This document shows, in pieces, positions 34,160-44,854 of a stretch of 64,000 nt of DNA. The stretch is from Blattamonas nauphoetae (lineage: Eukaryota > Preaxostyla > Oxymonadida). The notes below the pieces were generated by a model. It worked only from the letters and a program-made list of their open reading frames with translations. It ran no database searches and was not told the DNA's origin. The number at the start of each line of letters is the position of its first letter. Position 1 is the first letter of the stretch. The stretch is from positions 91,114 to 155,113 of the forward strand of contig JARBJD010000174.1 of the NCBI GenBank assembly GCA_033064195.1, in the 5' to 3' direction. The position numbers and the translations under genes were made by a program.

Positions 34160-37100
34160 ATGGGTAAAACGATAATAGCCTCAGATCCCCTCCCCCGAAT
34201 CTCTATCGTCTCATGTACAGGCAAGAAAGGGCAGGACGCACAGAGAAAGACACTGCCAGAACAGAAAGCTACAGCGAGATTCAGCGCAGAACAGGACAGC
34301 CAAATGATGACGAGCTTCGGAAGCAGAACAGAACGCGGAGGAAGAAAGAGGATGGGACACGAACCAAAAGAAAGGGAACGGACCACGACGGCAGATCCAC
34401 CCAATCCGATCGGAGAAACAATCAGAAATGGCGCTTCTGCCTCGCAGCCACAGCCTTCCCCCTTCGCGACGGATGTTGTCGGTGTTATCTTCTTCACACT
34501 CGCAGAATGCACACTTTCGTGTTATGGGGAAGAGGGGAGGGTGTGGGAGGGGTTGTGGGGAGCGAGACCAACTTTGGGGCTGGCTTCGAGTGTTGCGGCG
34601 AGCGCATCCCATTCCCGCGCGAGAACCGGTGCATCGTCACAAGAACAGGACTCGGTGGCTCGTTCAAGTTCGCGTGGTCCTTCGGAGGCGAAAGGGGGTT
34701 TGTGAGTGTGGGCGACGAGGGGCGAGAGCGGTCTGTGTTGCTGTCCGCTGCCGACGGAGGGGTGTGCGGTGTGGGCGAGAAGAGCGGCAGGAAGTGCTGG
34801 TCTGTGTACAATGAGAGCGGGGGTTCAGTTCAATCACCGACTCGCTTTCTTCGTTCGTCGCGCACGTCGGCGAATCAACACGCGACGAGGAGGCCAGCGA
34901 ATCCAGTGACGCTGCGGACGAGACTTGTGAGAGTGTGGGCGGCCGGGCATGCCGTTCGGGAGTGGTGCCCGGCCGATCCTTGCCGTCGGAGGGCGTTTTG
35001 TTCGATTGTCCGAAGAGCTGACAGTTTCGGTTTCCAGCTTCCATCAATTCCAGAATCGTCGCATGCCCCAACAATTGTGCGGGCACATTCTGAACATTAA
35101 TCTGCGGCACGTCCAATCCGAGTGGAGTGTAGGTTCGGCAAGCGCTGGTCAGCGGCGGGCGACACGCGAAAGAAGCGGGCTCGTTTTCGCCAACTTCAGC
35201 GGCATTCGGTGTCTCCTCGCATCGCCGGACTGCAGAATCGATCCCGCTGGCTCCGTCCCGCTTGTCGGTTCACTCGTCTGCGGTCGTTTCGTCGACGAGC
35301 TCGATTTCGGTTTCACGACACACGGCGCCAGTGAGCAGGGGAACTTCACTTTCGGAGCAGTACGCACACTCGGCGCAGACTGAGCCAGTCGCACTGCCTG
35401 GTTGAACGACGTGTTGTGCAGAGTGAACGATTCCTGCAAAAGACGAGGCGTTTGCACAAGACGATTAATCACTCCAGCATGCTTCCTCAACCCCGAAACG
35501 AACGATCCCTTCATCCGAGTCCGCCGGCTCAGCGACGTCACTTCCATCGCAAGCTCCACTCACCAACTGTAGCGCTGAATCAGAAAAATCGACTCAATCA
35601 GCATCACGCGGTTGTGCCCTTGAGGTGAATGAACCAGGATCACCCCGTCACCATCAAGTGCTTTGTCAAGAAAGCTGCACACACGGCTCACATGTTTCGC
35701 TGGCGATGCCAAGAATGTCGTTCCAGTTCCACAGATCACCACATGAGTGATTCGTTGCGTGTTCAGATACTGGCGAACGAGGAGAATGACGGCGAGAAGA
35801 AAACGAACAGCAATCGAAGAAGCGGCATCCTCATTCACCAAAAACAATTGAGGCATCAGCTTAGACACAGGCGTGGGTGGAGTACGTCGGCTAATCACAT
35901 TGACTGTGACGTGCATGTTGTGATAGTTGCTGTTCCAGTGAGGATGAACTGTGTCTGAAAGAGTGCGCGATGGAGAGTACGCCAAAAGTTGTCTCGGAGG
36001 TTGTTGAGCAGGATGTGTATGTGCAGGCGGTGACTGTCACATCGAAAGATGGGCCTGAAGCTGACATTTTTGACAGACTTCCTTGACATCGAGTGTGAGA
36101 TGAGGAGTGATGAGTAGTCGTAGGCGGAGATGAAAATCCATTCTCCAGATCGTCCGCTCGAACACTGACAGATTTTATCGAATTTTGAGTCGATGACAAG
36201 ACTTGAAGGTGGGAATTTGGATGGACATGAAATCGAGATCCCTCTGCCGTCATGTGTGGAGGATCACGTGGAGAACGAGCATTCTCTGATGATGGGAAGA
36301 TGGTCAGAGAGGCAGTGGGGGGAGATCAGAGATCCGACAGACGCGGATGACAGGGTCGATGGAAGAACGACGATCAGTTTGGAGAATGCCAGATCATCCA
36401 CACACATTGACGTTCGTGGCAGCAAAGAGGTCAGATATGAGGCTGTGAGTCCGCTGGGGTCCAGGAACAGCGCCGCTCCATTCGCGGTAGCTGAACTGTC
36501 AGAAAATATTGTCGAGGTGATGGAGAGTTGTCCGCCTGTGACTGACCGAGAGAGCTCCTCCATTTGCAGCTGAACACGGCGCGAAGATCGAACTGGCAAT
36601 GGTTTCTACCTTATCAGTGCCGATTGTTCCACTCAGGGCTTAGCCCGACCCAATCGAGACGAGAGAGGTGAACGAGCAGCTTGACATGGCCATGAATCCA
36701 TTTTGGTCAATGTTAGTGTCTCGCTTGTTTCAGTGAAGGCAGAGTCCACAGGCAGTGTGATTGTGCGGCAAGTCGCGTCAGAGTTGACAGTGACGGTGAT
36801 GCTCAACTGACCCGCCGCGGTGGTGGCTGTTTTAGATCTTGAAACACATTGACATAAACGACTGAAAGAGACACGGATTCAGTTAGTGTGGCATCGATGA
36901 GAGATGAGCTCGTTGACCCACAATCGGTGAAGGGAGAGGAAGAGAACGTCACTGTTCCAGTTGACTTTGTGATCGAGAAAAGGGTGGTTGTTGACGTCAG
37001 ATCGTTGATGATCGTCGTTGTGAAAGCTACATTGCCTATGGACGTGACGGCGAAGAGAGAAGAATGTGCAGTTGGACTGAGCGAGGCAAGCGTGTATGAA

Positions 37101-37560
37101 GAGATGGAGAGTGTTGCTGTTGATATGTGGGAGAGTATTGGTGAAACAGTGCAAGTCGTGAACGAGCACAGTCTTTTCTTGTTCAAAGAAAGCGAGATTT
37201 TGCCTTCCTGTGAACATCTGAGCCTTATCACGGCGCGGACGTCCTCGCCAAAGTGGAGGAAATGATCGATGCAGTGGACGTCGAAATCGTAAGCCCAGCC
37301 ATCGCCTCCTGACACTCACACCATCTTGTTCGACAGGATGTCGCTGTTCTTCCAGAGTTGATTGATGATGTCAAGATCATCGTAGTAGTCGACGAGGGAT
37401 TGGAAATCAGCAGCAACCTTCTCAGCTCGTTCGCCAGCCTTCTCGCCGTCTGATCCTTCTTCCCGCGTGTTGGCGACTTCGACTGAATTTGTGTCGGTGC
37501 CACATTCATCGGATATGTCGGAATCGACAAATAGAAACGCCAGTTGTGGACAGCATCGGC
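34160..37560 (-). pseudogene. Degenerate beta-helix surface protein, possibly with kinase-like tail
   Basis: The minus-strand text between about 37,320 and 35,890 is Ser/Thr-rich and repetitive: ISTATLSISSYTLASLS, SITKSTGTVTFSSSPFTDC, GGQLSITSTIFSDSSATAN. This is typical of right-handed beta-helix extracellular proteins expanded in oxymonads. Further along (35,116-34,660) MDVPQINVQNVPAQLLG resembles the juxtamembrane text of family members that continue into a kinase-like domain. The region is GC-rich relative to its flanks and all frames change repeatedly, so it is a decayed copy. Kinase catalytic motifs are not visible. It lies inside the 9.5-kb element. Confidence 0.45.
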
Positions 37561-37927
37561 TGATCCTGTCTACTCCATCAGAATGCGAGGGTCAGTCTCG
37601 TAATGCGGGAACCACACAATGTGTGCGTTGAGGGCAACTTGATGGGAGTTGGAGGACATGGGAAGAAAGTAGGGAAGTGGAAGATTGGGGTTTGTAGAAG
37701 GAGGGTTGGGTGAAGTGGTGGATGTCTTCCTGTGGGTATCTTTGGTGCGAGATTGGCTCGGATTGATGTGTTGTTTCTGACTGTTTTTGATTGGTGTATG
37801 TGGGAGGCAGTGCGAAAGAACCAGAAAAATCTCGTTCGGTTAGCTGGTTGGCGCGAGATGTGGCATATTCTTCATCGAATGGCTGATTCTCTGATTGTTG
37901 CAGTGGACGACGATATGACTGGGAATT
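37561..37927. other. Element interior, no gene seen
   Basis: About 370 bp between the beta-helix remnant and the proline/glutamine-rich frame. No motif or repeat is recognised. Confidence 0.35.
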
Positions 37928-38835
37928 CTACGTGACAATGGCAGCAGACGATTGTTGTGGAAACTGTGGGTTGATGTGCTGTTGCTGTTGGTTCACAAAA
38001 CCCTCCCTGTTTGAGAGGGAGTCGGGCTTCTGTTTGGCATACCGCTTTGCCTGTAAACGGACAGTGCTGTGCTCGTTCTGAGAAAGGAAGGGAGAGAAGT
38101 ACTTTTGTTGATCTGGGAAGGCAACAACAACTCGTCCAGAATCGACAAGCGGGTTCTGGACATCGTTGACCTTGTCTGGAGGGTGTTCGTGTTTGTTTCG
38201 ATTCTCAAGGGCTTTAACATGAGAATGGAGGGGATACGTCATAACATCGTCTGAGTAGAGAGGTGGGAGTCGAGTATCTTCCGCTTGCTCCTGTTGTGAG
38301 TGCATCAGAGATCTGATGGTCATCGGGAACTCCTGACTGGGCACATCTGCTTGGACATCTTCAAAAACAAGCACTTGTTGATTGTATGTCGGTTGCTGCT
38401 GACGAGGAGGGTATTGATGGGCGAGAGATTCCACGATGATGGGATAGAACTCGTCCGAGTTGTAATTCTGGTCCCTCATCGAAGGATGCTGCCAATAGTG
38501 CATGTGGCGAGGTCGAGGACGCCCAGACATTCCCATTTGTGTTGAGGGAGTCTTTTCAATGTCATCACCTGGCTGTTGGGGAAGACGTCGACGATGCTGT
38601 CGGGGTGACGTTCTTGACGATGCAAATGGGGATTGAGAATCGTCCCCCTCGACACCATCCATAAGGTCGTCATGGGGGAAGGGATTTAAATTGAGTTCAA
38701 AGTTTGTCGGCTTGACAGGGACATAGATGAATCCATTCCGTTCGATCGGAAGAGGATAGTTATGTGTCGTGTGATCTCGACCGTATTCAGGAAAGATATC
38801 GAGGAATGGAGGATTTCGAGTCGTTTGGTTATGTT
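37928..38835 (-). CDS. Open frame of unknown function, Pro/Gln-rich
   Basis: About 300 codons are open on the minus strand. The N-terminal part reads NPPFLDIFPEYGRDHTTHN, then GFIYVPVKPTNFELNL. From about 38,660 the protein is rich in Gln, Pro, Ser and His (RPRPRHMHYWQHPSMRD, YPPRQQQPTYNQQ) and ends HINPQFPQQSSAAIVT. A stop lies just upstream of 38,835 in this frame and no good ATG precedes it, so the first exon may be missing or spliced. No family is recognised. It is the only long uninterrupted frame in the cargo of the 9.5-kb element. Confidence 0.4.
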
Positions 38836-38898
38836 AGTTAATACAGTGTCGCATTTGCATCAGAATACAACGAGTTTTTCATCATCTTTTGATTTGTT

Positions 38899-40750
38899 GT
38901 GTGGATGAAAGGTATGCCATATTTGCATGCACAGAGGAGAGATTATCTGATTCAGAAACCTGAATTGATTGATGAGACTTCGCTATTGATTATTGTTGAG
39001 GATCTGATTGACAATCCAATGTGGACACAGTTAGTATACTGCCCGACACGACGACCTGATCCGGCTGTAATTTTTGCTTTTTGATTGAACAAGTGAGAGT
39101 AGAGAGTTCCTTTTTCACTCACTTCACCTTTACTGGGGTAGACATCTCCTGGAATTTTTTGGAAGAACAACAATGAAAAATAAGATAGAATGACGTGAAA
39201 TGCAACTGTAGGGGGTCATACTCCGAACGACATGACACGTGATTCATATCCGATATCACTCCTGAATGGATCCCAGATGGTGAATGTCTAGTGAAAGATA
39301 GTAGCAGATTGAATGAAGAAAAGGAAAAGGAAGACACTTGTCAACTCGCTCGCTCCATGTCTCTGTCAAGGTAGTATCCAAGGACACCGATGCGCCGAAC
39401 ACCGACGATTAACAGTTAGTCGTGAAATGAAAAGGCCAGCCACAGCACGAAGCCATCAAGACTTTGCATTCTGTTCGAATTGGATTCAAAAGGCGTCATA
39501 CAGTTCAGCTGTTCATCGAAAGAGAGACATCAAAATCAAAAATCACACTGTTTCTTCCAACGATTTGTCAAAGTGTATCGACTTGGTCTTCACAAATCGC
39601 ACAGAGTTCCTCGCATTCTTCTCCATCATTTTCAAAATCGCTGCGTCTTTGGAAATGAGACTCTTTCTAAATGTTTCTTTCAGGAGCTTTGTAGGTTTGG
39701 CGATGTGAAGAATCTGTGTGAGAGATGACTAGAGAAATTCAAGAAGTCATAAAGATAAAAGACACATCATGCTGAGAATCTGGGTTGTGTGATCATCCCA
39801 GCAAACTTGGGATTTGGTGATGTACTGGGATTAGTTGAAACTGAAAACTTGTCGTGACGGAAGAGATCATTGACGGAAAACAATTCAATGACACTATCGT
39901 CTAAAAACTCTCTCAAGCAAAGATGAACCCTCTCCACCACTCACGGGTCCTTCTCAGTGATCATGCTGGTTGAAAAAGAAAAACGATAATACTTCCAAGA
40001 ATCAAACATGTCAATATCGGTCAGAAATACCATCGAACAATCGTTCCCGACTTTAACCTCATCAAACACATTTCGTGAACCCTCGTTTCAATTCTTTTTG
40101 AAAATTATGCGATTTACGTCTCATTGGACTTCCTTTGTCAAAAAATCATGTGAGGTGTGAACTCGATCCCACAAGAAAGTAATGGAATCAGCGTTCTCTC
40201 ATTCAGTGACAGCCTCCTCGAGTGTTACTACCATACAGTGAAAAAAATTAAAGTTCGAGGGATCGAACAGGATGAAGTGAATCACGTGTCATGTCGCGAA
40301 GAGCATGTCCATCATTTATTTTGTTTTACAGTTTTCACGTCATTCCATATTTTTTGGTGTCCAATTTTTTGTCACAAGGTGTCTACCTCTCTCAATTATC
40401 ATTGATAGAAAATTGAAACACATTGTCTCTCTATTCAGAAAACTACTACCGTTTTACAGCCGGATCATGTCGTCGTGTCGGGCAGTATAGGCATGGATTT
40501 CGCTGGAAAATGACAAGGGACCCACATTTCTCGAGAGTGATCTAGGCCTGAGTGAAGATGAGTCGATGTCGAGTGTTTTTAACTCTTCTTTGAGTGTCCA
40601 TTCTTCCTGTTCAATACACGGTTCCATTTTTCATCATGATCCAATCGCTCAGGAGGGGTCATCAAACAGTGAGATTCAGCATGTGTCATGGCTTGCCCAA
40701 GCATTCGAAAGGATGGGAAAGCCCTTCACCGTGTCCCTCAATCGTATCTG
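38899..40750 (+). pseudogene. Unknown coding fragment split by a mariner-like insertion
   Basis: Plus-strand text up to about 39,034 reads KPELIDETSLLIIVEDLID then NPMWTQLV, and a matching-style frame resumes after 40,490 with AWISLENDKGPTFLESDLG, LSEDESMSSVFNSS and WLAQAFERMGKPF before a stop. The interval between them is the TA-flanked element at 39,039-40,485. The family is not recognised. The two parts may once have been one exon. Confidence 0.4.
39039..40485. mobile_element. mariner-like element, ~1.45 kb, TIRs ~210 bp, degenerate
   Basis: The ends read CTGCCCGACACGACG and its complement, preceded and followed by TATA, consistent with a TA target duplication. Similarity between arms continues inward for roughly 210 bp (GACATGACACGTGATTCA near 39,230 mirrors TGAATCACGTGTCATGTC near 40,280). 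The interior has only short open stretches (for example 39,313-39,708) and no recognisable DDE transposase. It sits inside the 9.5-kb element and is therefore the third nesting level. Confidence 0.7.
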
Positions 40751-40849
40751 AGCGATGAGTGGATGAGATTGTTAAAACACAATCAGAGATAGAGGCCTTT
40801 CTGACCGTCCAATCTTTCCAGACTCACAATGAAACTCGTCGCTTTCAGG

Positions 40850-41265
40850 ATATATATCCTGTTGAAAGGGCGGTATACACCAGAGAGAGGAGAGTTAAAG
40901 AGAAAGTGGGAGGATCCGATTCAAAAAAAGGCCAATTCAATCCAATTGTCGAACATTACTCATCCGATCATGAATACTGCAATAATTTCACAAAAATATG
41001 AATGATCACGTCAGAAAAATCCTGTTAAGAAAAAAGTTGGAGATCCCGGGATTCGAACCTGGGACCCAACAGTGGAAGTCTTTGTATCTACCAACTCGTC
41101 CATTTGTACAATTTTTTTTGATCAAATATCCACACCGATAAGGTTTAAAAAAACCAACTTTTTTTGCAGATTTCCAACGGTCGTTCAGAAAACCAACGGT
41201 CGTTCAGAAAACCAACTGCAGTTCAGAAAACCAACTGCACTCGAGAAAACCAACTTTAAATTGAG
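40850..41265 (-). repeat. Right ~400-bp terminal inverted repeat of the 9.5-kb element
   Basis: Inverted counterpart of 31,757-32,152. Near its outer end the word CCAACGGTCGTTCAGAAAA is present twice, once more than in the left repeat, making this copy about 19 bp longer. It contains the second Pol III module (41,030-41,102, minus). Confidence 0.85.
41030..41102 (-). ncRNA. tRNA-like Pol III module in right terminal repeat
   Basis: On the minus strand, the A box is at 41,091-41,102, the B box at 41,049-41,059 and the T6 terminator at 41,030-41,035, all matching the left module. One base differs in the D-loop region (TAGATAC here, TAGATTC on the left). It points toward the interior of the element, as the left one does. 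Confidence 0.65.
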
Positions 41266-42345
41266 ATGACCATTCAGGAATCCAATACAGGTCATCCTTT
41301 TACCCCGGCGCGCATTCGAGAGTGGGCTTCTTCCAAAAAAGGACGGCAGGTGGGGAACAGCTGGCACGAGGGCTTTCTAAAACGACACAAAGATGCTGTA
41401 AAACAACATTCCATGAAACCTCAAGAGTATCCCAGAACCATGATCAGTCCACAAGCCATACAGTCCTACAAGAATAGAGTGACCAGAATACTCGAAAACC
41501 AACCTGCAAAATTTATATATCAAGTCGATGAGAGTGGGTATCATGCTTGCGAGGATAGCCCAGCAATGGTGATCGTATCTACTGTGGATGATTCTGAGAA
41601 AAAGACATACGCCATTGATCGATCGGAACGTCGTTTCACGTTAGAGGCATATATACGTCTTGATGGCACCAGCATCCTCCCCTATTTCGTTGTGAAGGGG
41701 AAGGTAAACGAAATCATCTTGCTGAACGAAGGGGCCGAGCAGGGAAATCACTGCGAAGTGGTTACAAGAGAACAATCCGCATACCTCACGGGCGACTTCA
41801 TTGTTGATTGGATCGATCGAGTACTTCTTCATGACATCCGACAGAAGAGACAAGCAGCGAACACGCCAGATCAAACCGCCTTTTTGATTATGGATGGCTG
41901 TCGCGTCCACCAAACCGAAGCTGTCCGACGAATGATGAGAAAAAACAATATCAAACCAATCTATCTCGTGCCTCACGCGACGCATTTAATGCAACCGTTG
42001 GACCTTGTGGTCTTCGCCCCGTGGAAGAGGTACATCAGACAATTCCGTGGGACTCGCCAAAGGCGATCGCAGGAACAATTGATCGCCATGGCAGCCTCAG
42101 CATATGAGAAAGGAACATGTCCGTTGACTATTTTTGCTGCCTTTGCTGCTGGTGGATACGGGCGATCGTGCACTGAGCATGGTGCGTTTTGTCAAATCCT
42201 TCCCGATAGGTTTGATGAGATGGCGAACAAAGCAAGAGACGGTCCAGTTGGTGTGATCAAAGAATTGGCTGAAGAGGAGGATGAAATCGACGGAATTATA
42301 CTTGATTTCGAATCTGGGAGCGAGAGCGAAGAGTGGAGACTGTAA
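41266..42345 (+). pseudogene. 3' catalytic part of pogo-like transposase (DDE_1)
   Basis: The 360-codon block is open from the edge of the inserted element to a TAA. It has the DDE_1 superfamily signatures: IYQVDESG (first Asp), LIMDGCRVH (second Asp) and VPHATHLMQPLDLVVFAPWK (third acidic residue region and the hallmark PHxTHxxQPLD). The N-terminal part FTPARIREWASSKKG and NSWHEGFLKRH belongs to the CENP-B-type DNA-binding region. An acidic tail (EEEDEIDGIILDFESGSE) is usual for the family. The block itself has no internal stop; the gene is disabled by the 9.5-kb insertion. It could still be translated alone from the ATG at 41,266, lacking the first HTH. Confidence 0.85.
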
Positions 42346-42439
42346 TGGACAAGAGCAATCACAACACCTTTCATTCACATTATTATGTTCGTTCTTGCTG
42401 TTTAGTGGAATACTTGTTTAGAAATAAGCGAGACGGGAA

Positions 42440-42506
42440 AAGTCAATCTTGATCTGTCCCATTCTTCCTGCATTCAAGACCCAATCACAGGAAGTCGGTC
42501 TGACTG
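42440..42506 (-). repeat. Right terminal inverted repeat of outer pogo-like transposon
   Basis: It ends ...GGAAGTCGGTCTGACTG at 42,506 and pairs with the left repeat at 31,325. Confidence 0.75.
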
Positions 42507-42510
42507 AAGT

Positions 42511-42768
42511 ATGTGTCGACACGAACAGATTGTGATGATCAAGGCTCTCGCACAGTATTGGAGTGATTCTAATATCCGTCTATTCGGGTTTCACGTGAGT
42601 TTGAACAGCCATAAACATTCTAAGAATCTTGCGAAGACGGGGGTGTATCACGAAGTCCAGACTCCATCGCATCCATTGCAAGTCAAGTTCAAGAGTGAAG
42701 ATATGGTGGAGCTGTTTTCGTGGATTTCCACAGAAACCACCGAAACCTGCGAATGTCAAGTGTACTAA
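42511..42768 (+). CDS. Short unknown frame at the right flank of the outer transposon
   Basis: MCRHEQIVMIKALAQYWSD, then FKSEDMVELFSWIST and a stop after CECQVY. It may continue a host coding sequence whose left part ends at 31,324 across the transposon, but the two frames do not obviously join. No family is recognised. Confidence 0.3.
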   Translation: MCRHEQIVMIKALAQYWSDSNIRLFGFHVSLNSHKHSKNLAKTGVYHEVQTPSHPLQVKFKSEDMVELFSWISTETTETCECQVY

Positions 42769-43313
42769 CAGGGCTAATATCGGTCTGACGAGTTTATATA
42801 TGACGTGTTTCGTGTGATCTGAGAAGTATTTCTGAAGTTATTGGTAATCCAAAAATAAAGGTTAAACTTTTTTTAACTTTCTGATTTTTTTAATTTGTTC
42901 ATGAAGAGGAGTTGTTGGCGAAGTTCAAGTATTGAGCCTTTGACGTAATGTTCCAAGATACTCAGGTAAAATGGTGCCCTGGTGACTGATGGGCAGATCG
43001 AATTGGGGGTGGGATTGGAGACGGATGATCGAAAGATTGTCCCCGGGGTTCATGTTGGCTTCAGATTCTTTACAAAGAATCTGACCATTAAATCATGCCC
43101 ACCCAAAACTTATCCCTTCAAGGACTTCGCCAGCAGCAGTCATTGAGTAGGATCGCGATAGAACGATCCCCAAAGGAGTATCGGGGTGTCTGTAGGAAGC
43201 TCGTTCGAACGTGGGAAGGATCTCCTCGATGGTAAGATTTGTTCTGTATATATTGCAGACTATAATAATGTACGTTATACTTTTTTATTTTTCTATTTTT
43301 TAATTTGAAATAA
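42769..43313. other. Gene-free interval
   Basis: About 545 bp, AT-rich in places (near 42,860-42,890 and 43,275-43,310). No gene or repeat is recognised. Confidence 0.4.
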
Positions 43314-44854
43314 TTGACAAATCAACTTTCACCAAGCAAACTGATTGACACATTAAATAGTGAACAATTAATTCTGATCACTGAACCTGATCTGAATCGA
43401 CGTGGGACGTCATATCTGTCTCATGGAACTTTTGAATACGCCACTGAAGATAAACCAGATGACATTTATCATATCTGTATCTCATCATTCGTTAAAGGAG
43501 CAAGACCACATCTGAATCCCACTCTGTATCACAGATACGATGATTGTTGCTCTAGAGAAAGATTTGTTGAGTCACAACACAGTGAGAATTATGAACTCGT
43601 TGATGAACACTGAACTTCAGAGACAGTGGTGAGGTATCTTCATGAAGGTGCTGAGTGGAGAATAAAGCCTGCAGAGTGGATGAATGGAGTCCGAACACAT
43701 GAAAAGAAGCGTAAACACTATACTCAATCATTTGTTGAAAACGAATTGTGAAAGCATAATTGTGAGCTTGTTGGTGAATACAAGGAAATGATGGTTCGTT
43801 CTCACTATCGAGTGATCGGAGAAGACAAAGTTTACAAAGTTAGATTGGATGAATGGTTTAGAGTTCAGAGAAAACTTCATCTACGAGGTAACAAAAACGG
43901 TTTTAAAGGAGACAATTGATAAGACCATAGATTTCTGCCCACATCAAACGGAACATTGAGGCCAGATTAAGGACTAATGTTTAAGATCTGGAGTACTCGG
44001 ACAATCTATTACACTTTTTTGACGAACAGTGGAAAATCATTTTGACTAATGAATCCATCGAACACTTCGAGACAACCAAACAGCACTTTATCACAACTCT
44101 ACAGCAGAATGCTGAACATTGGGCTGACATGATCACCTACCTCGAGCGCCATTGGTTTTCGCTCGCCGAGTACTTTTTCCCCTCTTTCATTGATCAATAT
44201 CCTCATTTGGGCATCGTGACCACTTCTCCTGTTGAAGGAATGCATGCCTCACTGAAGCGGTCTCTGCCGTCAAGAAACGTCAGACTCATCCAAACCGTCA
44301 AAGCACTCCTCTCTTTTGACATAAATTAGAAAACGGACCTTTACGGAATCGTTCAAGAACAAAGAACAACCAGAATAAATGCCCTCAAAGTAATCCCCTA
44401 CTACAAGATTCAATGGGCAAAAGTTTCGTTTTCCGGGATTCTCACCATGCACATTCTTATGACCCCGGGAAAAGCGGATGTTCCTTGCACAATTAACACA
44501 ACAACTTTAAAACTTCCTTGTTGCCACATTCTTGGTCGCTATTACAATGAACGGACTCCCAATCCACTCCAACTAGTTCCTCCCTGTTGGAGACTCTTCG
44601 GTGAGGAACAGCCTTTTGATTCCTACGACAGTTCTTCTTGGGTCCTGTCCAACAGCGTAGGTGACAGATTCCAACTCGCTCGTCTAGCGAAACTCCCTCC
44701 AATACAGCCAGTCCACAATTTTCACGCCAGTGCCGCTGGATCACTTCCTTGTTCTGAACCTCATGCAGAAATAGTTAAGGGCACAATTCAACACTCTGAA
44801 CGGTGGGATCTTCCAAAATGTCCAATTGTACATCCAAAGAATCCGGAGAAATGA
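43314..44854 (+). pseudogene. MULE (Mutator-like) transposase remnant with SWIM zinc finger
   Basis: Plus-strand pieces lie at 43,314-43,613, 43,640-43,915, 44,042-44,329 and 44,447-44,854. The third reads FFPSFIDQYPHLGIVTTSPVEG then MHASLKR, the late part of a MULE transposase (HxG...TTSxVEGxHxxLKR). The fourth contains CTINTTTLKLPCCHILG, a CxC/CxH SWIM-type zinc finger normally downstream of the DDE domain. Frames change between the pieces and in-frame stops separate them, so the gene is dead. Terminal repeats were not found. Confidence 0.65.

Larger units (their letters stand above)
31757..41265. mobile_element. ~9.5-kb element with ~400-bp terminal inverted repeats bearing Pol III promoters, unclassified
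   Basis: Two inverted ~400-bp repeats (31,757-32,152 and 40,850-41,265) bound a block that splits a pogo-like transposase gene, so it arrived as one insertion. The outer ends read AAGTTGGTTTTCTCGAG and its complement. A candidate 6-bp duplication (AATTTG left, AAATTG right) is imperfect. The interior holds host-family gene fragments (32.6-33.6 kb, 34.2-37.5 kb), an open unknown frame (37.9-38.8 kb) and a nested mariner-like element. The size, long repeats and AG...CT ends recall Polinton-type elements, but I see no polymerase, integrase, ATPase or capsid gene, so that label is not supported. It could be a non-autonomous relative, or another large TIR element that picked up chromosomal DNA. 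Confidence 0.7.
31325..42506 (+). mobile_element. pogo/Tigger-like DNA transposon, split by a 9.5-kb insertion
   Basis: The ends are inverted repeats: the left starts CAGTCAGACCGACTTCC and the right ends with its complement (GGAAGTCGGTCTGACTG), with imperfect similarity running about 60 bp inward. Between them, on the plus strand, lies a DDE_1-type transposase gene in two blocks (31,497-31,756 and 41,266-42,345) interrupted by the element at 31,757-41,265. Without that insertion the transposon would be about 1.7 kb, a normal size for the family. The flanks read TAAAA and AAGTA; a clean TA duplication is not seen. The insertion order is certain: this element was present before the 9.5-kb one. 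Confidence 0.8.

Noticed and set aside
34213-35100. 295-codon plus-strand protein
   Set aside because: It runs antisense to beta-helix/juxtamembrane-like text in a GC-rich region where several frames on both strands are open; no domain is seen.
31757-41265. Polinton identity of the 9.5-kb element
   Set aside because: Long TIRs and AG...CT ends fit, but no polymerase, integrase, ATPase or capsid text was found and the target duplication is imperfect. Left unclassified.
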